DNA of 13,634 nucleotides. Source: an uncultured Clostridia bacterium. Its GTDB lineage: Bacteria; Bacillota; Clostridia; Christensenellales; Borkfalkiaceae. The stretch's first letter is position 1, and every line of letters begins with the position of its first letter. Both the position numbers and the translations under genes were made by a program. Where the stretch lies: NCBI GenBank assembly GCA_944338265.1, contig CALVLO010000021.1, positions 1 through 13,634 on the forward strand. Direction: 5' to 3'. Below, in pieces: positions 13,101 to 13,634 of this stretch. The notes under the pieces are model-generated. The model ran no database searches. It was not told where the DNA came from and worked only from the letters and a program-made list of their open reading frames with translations.

Positions 13101-13634
13101 AAACGCCCTCGAGCGCGCTCAGGTCGATGCCCGTGATCTCGCCCACAAACTCCGTAAGAGAGCGCCCCGCAAGCAAGCCGTCGAGCGCGGCGTCCAGATC
13201 GAAGCCCTCGATGAAGTACTGCGATTCGCGGCGGATGCGGTCCAAAACGGCATCGAACGCCGCCGTAAGTTTCTCCAACTGATCATATGCAACGTCTACG
13301 CCGACGTCGCCGTATTTGAGCTGCACGCGCTGCGTCTTTGTGTTGAGCGAGAGCGAGAGGGTCTGCTCGATGGTATCTGCACCGATCCCGAGATCGAAGG
13401 AGAGGCGCAAGCCGTCCTTCCAGCTCAACACGCCGTTTTGCAGGGTGAGCGCGACGGAGCCATCCTTCGAGCCGATCTTCACGCTGCCGCCGAGCGAGAT
13501 CGCCTTGTTTTCCAAGATCTCCGGAAGCATCTCGAGCACGGGCGCGAGATCATAGTAGCTCCCCTTCTCCGCATCCGTGAGCGCGGGAAGGGCGGCATCT
13601 TGGATGGTGAGCTCTGCGCCGATCTTCTTGCCGC
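10144..13634 (-). CDS. Giant beta-rich extracellular protein with InlB-type repeat, C-terminal part (5' end outside window)
   Basis: The frame is open from its TGA at 10144 to the window edge, giving 1162 visible C-terminal residues; a GTG at 13539 is internal. Most of the protein alternates short beta strands, rich in Gly, Ser, Thr, Asp and Leu, with amphipathic helices, suggesting repeated beta modules such as the SLGGSVKIG...ALTLQNG stretch near 13450-13510. Near the C-terminus is an InlB B-repeat/Listeria-Bacteroides repeat (about 10567-10810) with TAEGYTFLGWYVLENGTPKK, a domain found in secreted or surface proteins. A roughly 140-residue tail follows, more AT-rich than the rest: 26 of 60 bases are G or C at 10201-10260, against 43 of 60 at 12121-12180. 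There is no LPxTG sorting signal and no C-terminal membrane helix, so attachment, if any, must be elsewhere. Function is unknown; adhesion or glycan interaction is only a guess. Confidence 0.88.
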   Translation of the reverse strand, partial: GKKIGAELTIQDAALPALTDAEKGSYYDLAPVLEMLPEILENKAISLGGSVKIGSKDGSVALTLQNGVLSWKDGLRLSFDLGIGADTIEQTLSLSLNTKTQRVQLKYGDVGVDVAYDQLEKLTAAFDAVLDRIRRESQYFIEGFDLDAALDGLLAGRSLTEFVGEITGIDLSALEGVLNGLGGTGEGNALEDLLADLSIVAPQNGGFVALSLGAFTAELGYKNGALTVLLPEAALGSCTLTASLKAGTSDGNVREWNEKDFLTVDDFVELIDFAGAAVATVSAGDVALSFETLTAKSGSSTFAVQGSLAYHMGSLDGSEGRGPFFTLDQDGKSLIANPNAFLYIDLWLEDLSKTDAASDLYLELWMFDDGSTEAGAVYEPVFYVILSHYKPDSDQYDPFTFKVAAGEILTLLASGISLVETPLKDLMISTGIPEDTVNVLFDAIDEYVISKRLVGEELGQVGAIGEMLVKTLGLENLLSGGSVVAGDGAEAAAKAAVGNYLTALTLKRNGDKTVFDLRLDSDLLFGGSGKKDLSVTLTKEGAVGASYLSEVTLGGIYSGDSCTDASFRFSRSPLALDNVTKTITQGGTQYAVLDDAMAFEFAGADELIKAIARSATHKTESGKYELNKLIHISGKATIKIDGLDWLFGSAELGIDGLAISFGENGEVTANAKISYSTGGLGGIAFASSGYTELTIKGDMVYMRRCKSDGTYRDSNAMTLETFMGDILGQVAYILNFSNTVKGFLPDNVGGSSSDNSGKDLGSQVKGILSGYAYDANYQGGGTKRWQFVLNGEELTGALDDIVIGLMTNANGALSALDVGTGISVLSINANLTLDNPGDEWGGKTDQTQDISGLIPDLYNVTIIAPASLGSAWKQNADGTYSRTVQMFKDRPIKFVYGDDVREQKVTEGENIFDLTTLTDGRIQWQNSTFSYTAGGCTIEIALTPDTVVYNSTIEFSMGGEAAKSFTAEFDKATTLYATPTAEGYTFLGWYVLENGTPKKVTELAYSGTGGASTIVEAMWVKDITGGTIVGERSEKKSGIDKTLYYTAQVSVEGGTLSGAYSDQFALAASVTCRFRLALTDHASATTDQFANGTFAEVEASHSYWASAFSYCDQIYAEVQLIYRLNGVDVCVVKATLFAKYDTSVAAGVSSVEVQDPSVTVYN

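Overview
The window reads as a chromosomal stretch of an anaerobic Firmicute (Bacillota, Clostridia-like). Support comes from AGGAGG-type ribosome binding sites, near-consensus sigma-A promoters, a fused MacB/FtsX-type ABC transporter of Gram-positive style and a very large InlB-repeat surface protein. Coding DNA is fairly GC-rich with A/T-rich intergenic regions. Placement near Christensenellales/Borkfalkiaceae is only a guess from protein style. No mobile element, CRISPR array, tRNA or rRNA was seen.

Layout. (1) 1-2338, minus: clpB disaggregase, broken by an in-frame TAG; the ClpB reading frame continues beyond the stop to the window edge. (2) 2339-2561: divergent control region with a clpB -10, a GC-rich leader hairpin, a LexA-box-like palindrome, and a plus-strand promoter whose 19-bp spacer contains ten consecutive G. 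(3) 2562-5687, plus: 1041-residue ABC ATPase/permease with a roughly 540-residue extracytoplasmic domain, closed by a strong terminator. (4) 5741-6802, minus: branched-chain aminotransferase ilvE with its own promoter. (5) 6862-8680, minus: tyrS followed by a yigZ/IMPACT-family gene overlapping it by 11 nt. (6) 8681-8867: tyrS leader with a perfect-consensus promoter, an 18-codon leader peptide with four Tyr codons, alternative RNA stems and an intrinsic terminator just before the tyrS ribosome binding site. (7) 8868-9160: a probable small gene and the operator/promoter of a divergent WYL regulator. (8) 9161-10087, plus: HTH/WYL transcription factor. (9) 10144-13634, minus: C-terminal 1162 residues of a giant beta-rich surface protein with an InlB repeat; its 5' end is outside the window.

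The most interesting element is the tyrS leader. It has all parts of a trp/his-style ribosome-mediated attenuator that would sense charged tRNA-Tyr, where Firmicutes usually use a T-box. The leader-peptide ATG also sits at the predicted transcription start, implying leaderless initiation. Second is the poly-G tract in the ABC transporter promoter, a classic layout for phase variation by slippage. Third is the amber codon in clpB: none of the eight other stop codons readable in the window is TAG, so recoding, mutation and assembly error all remain possible. Apart from tyrS-yigZ, the genes appear to be separate transcription units without a shared pathway.
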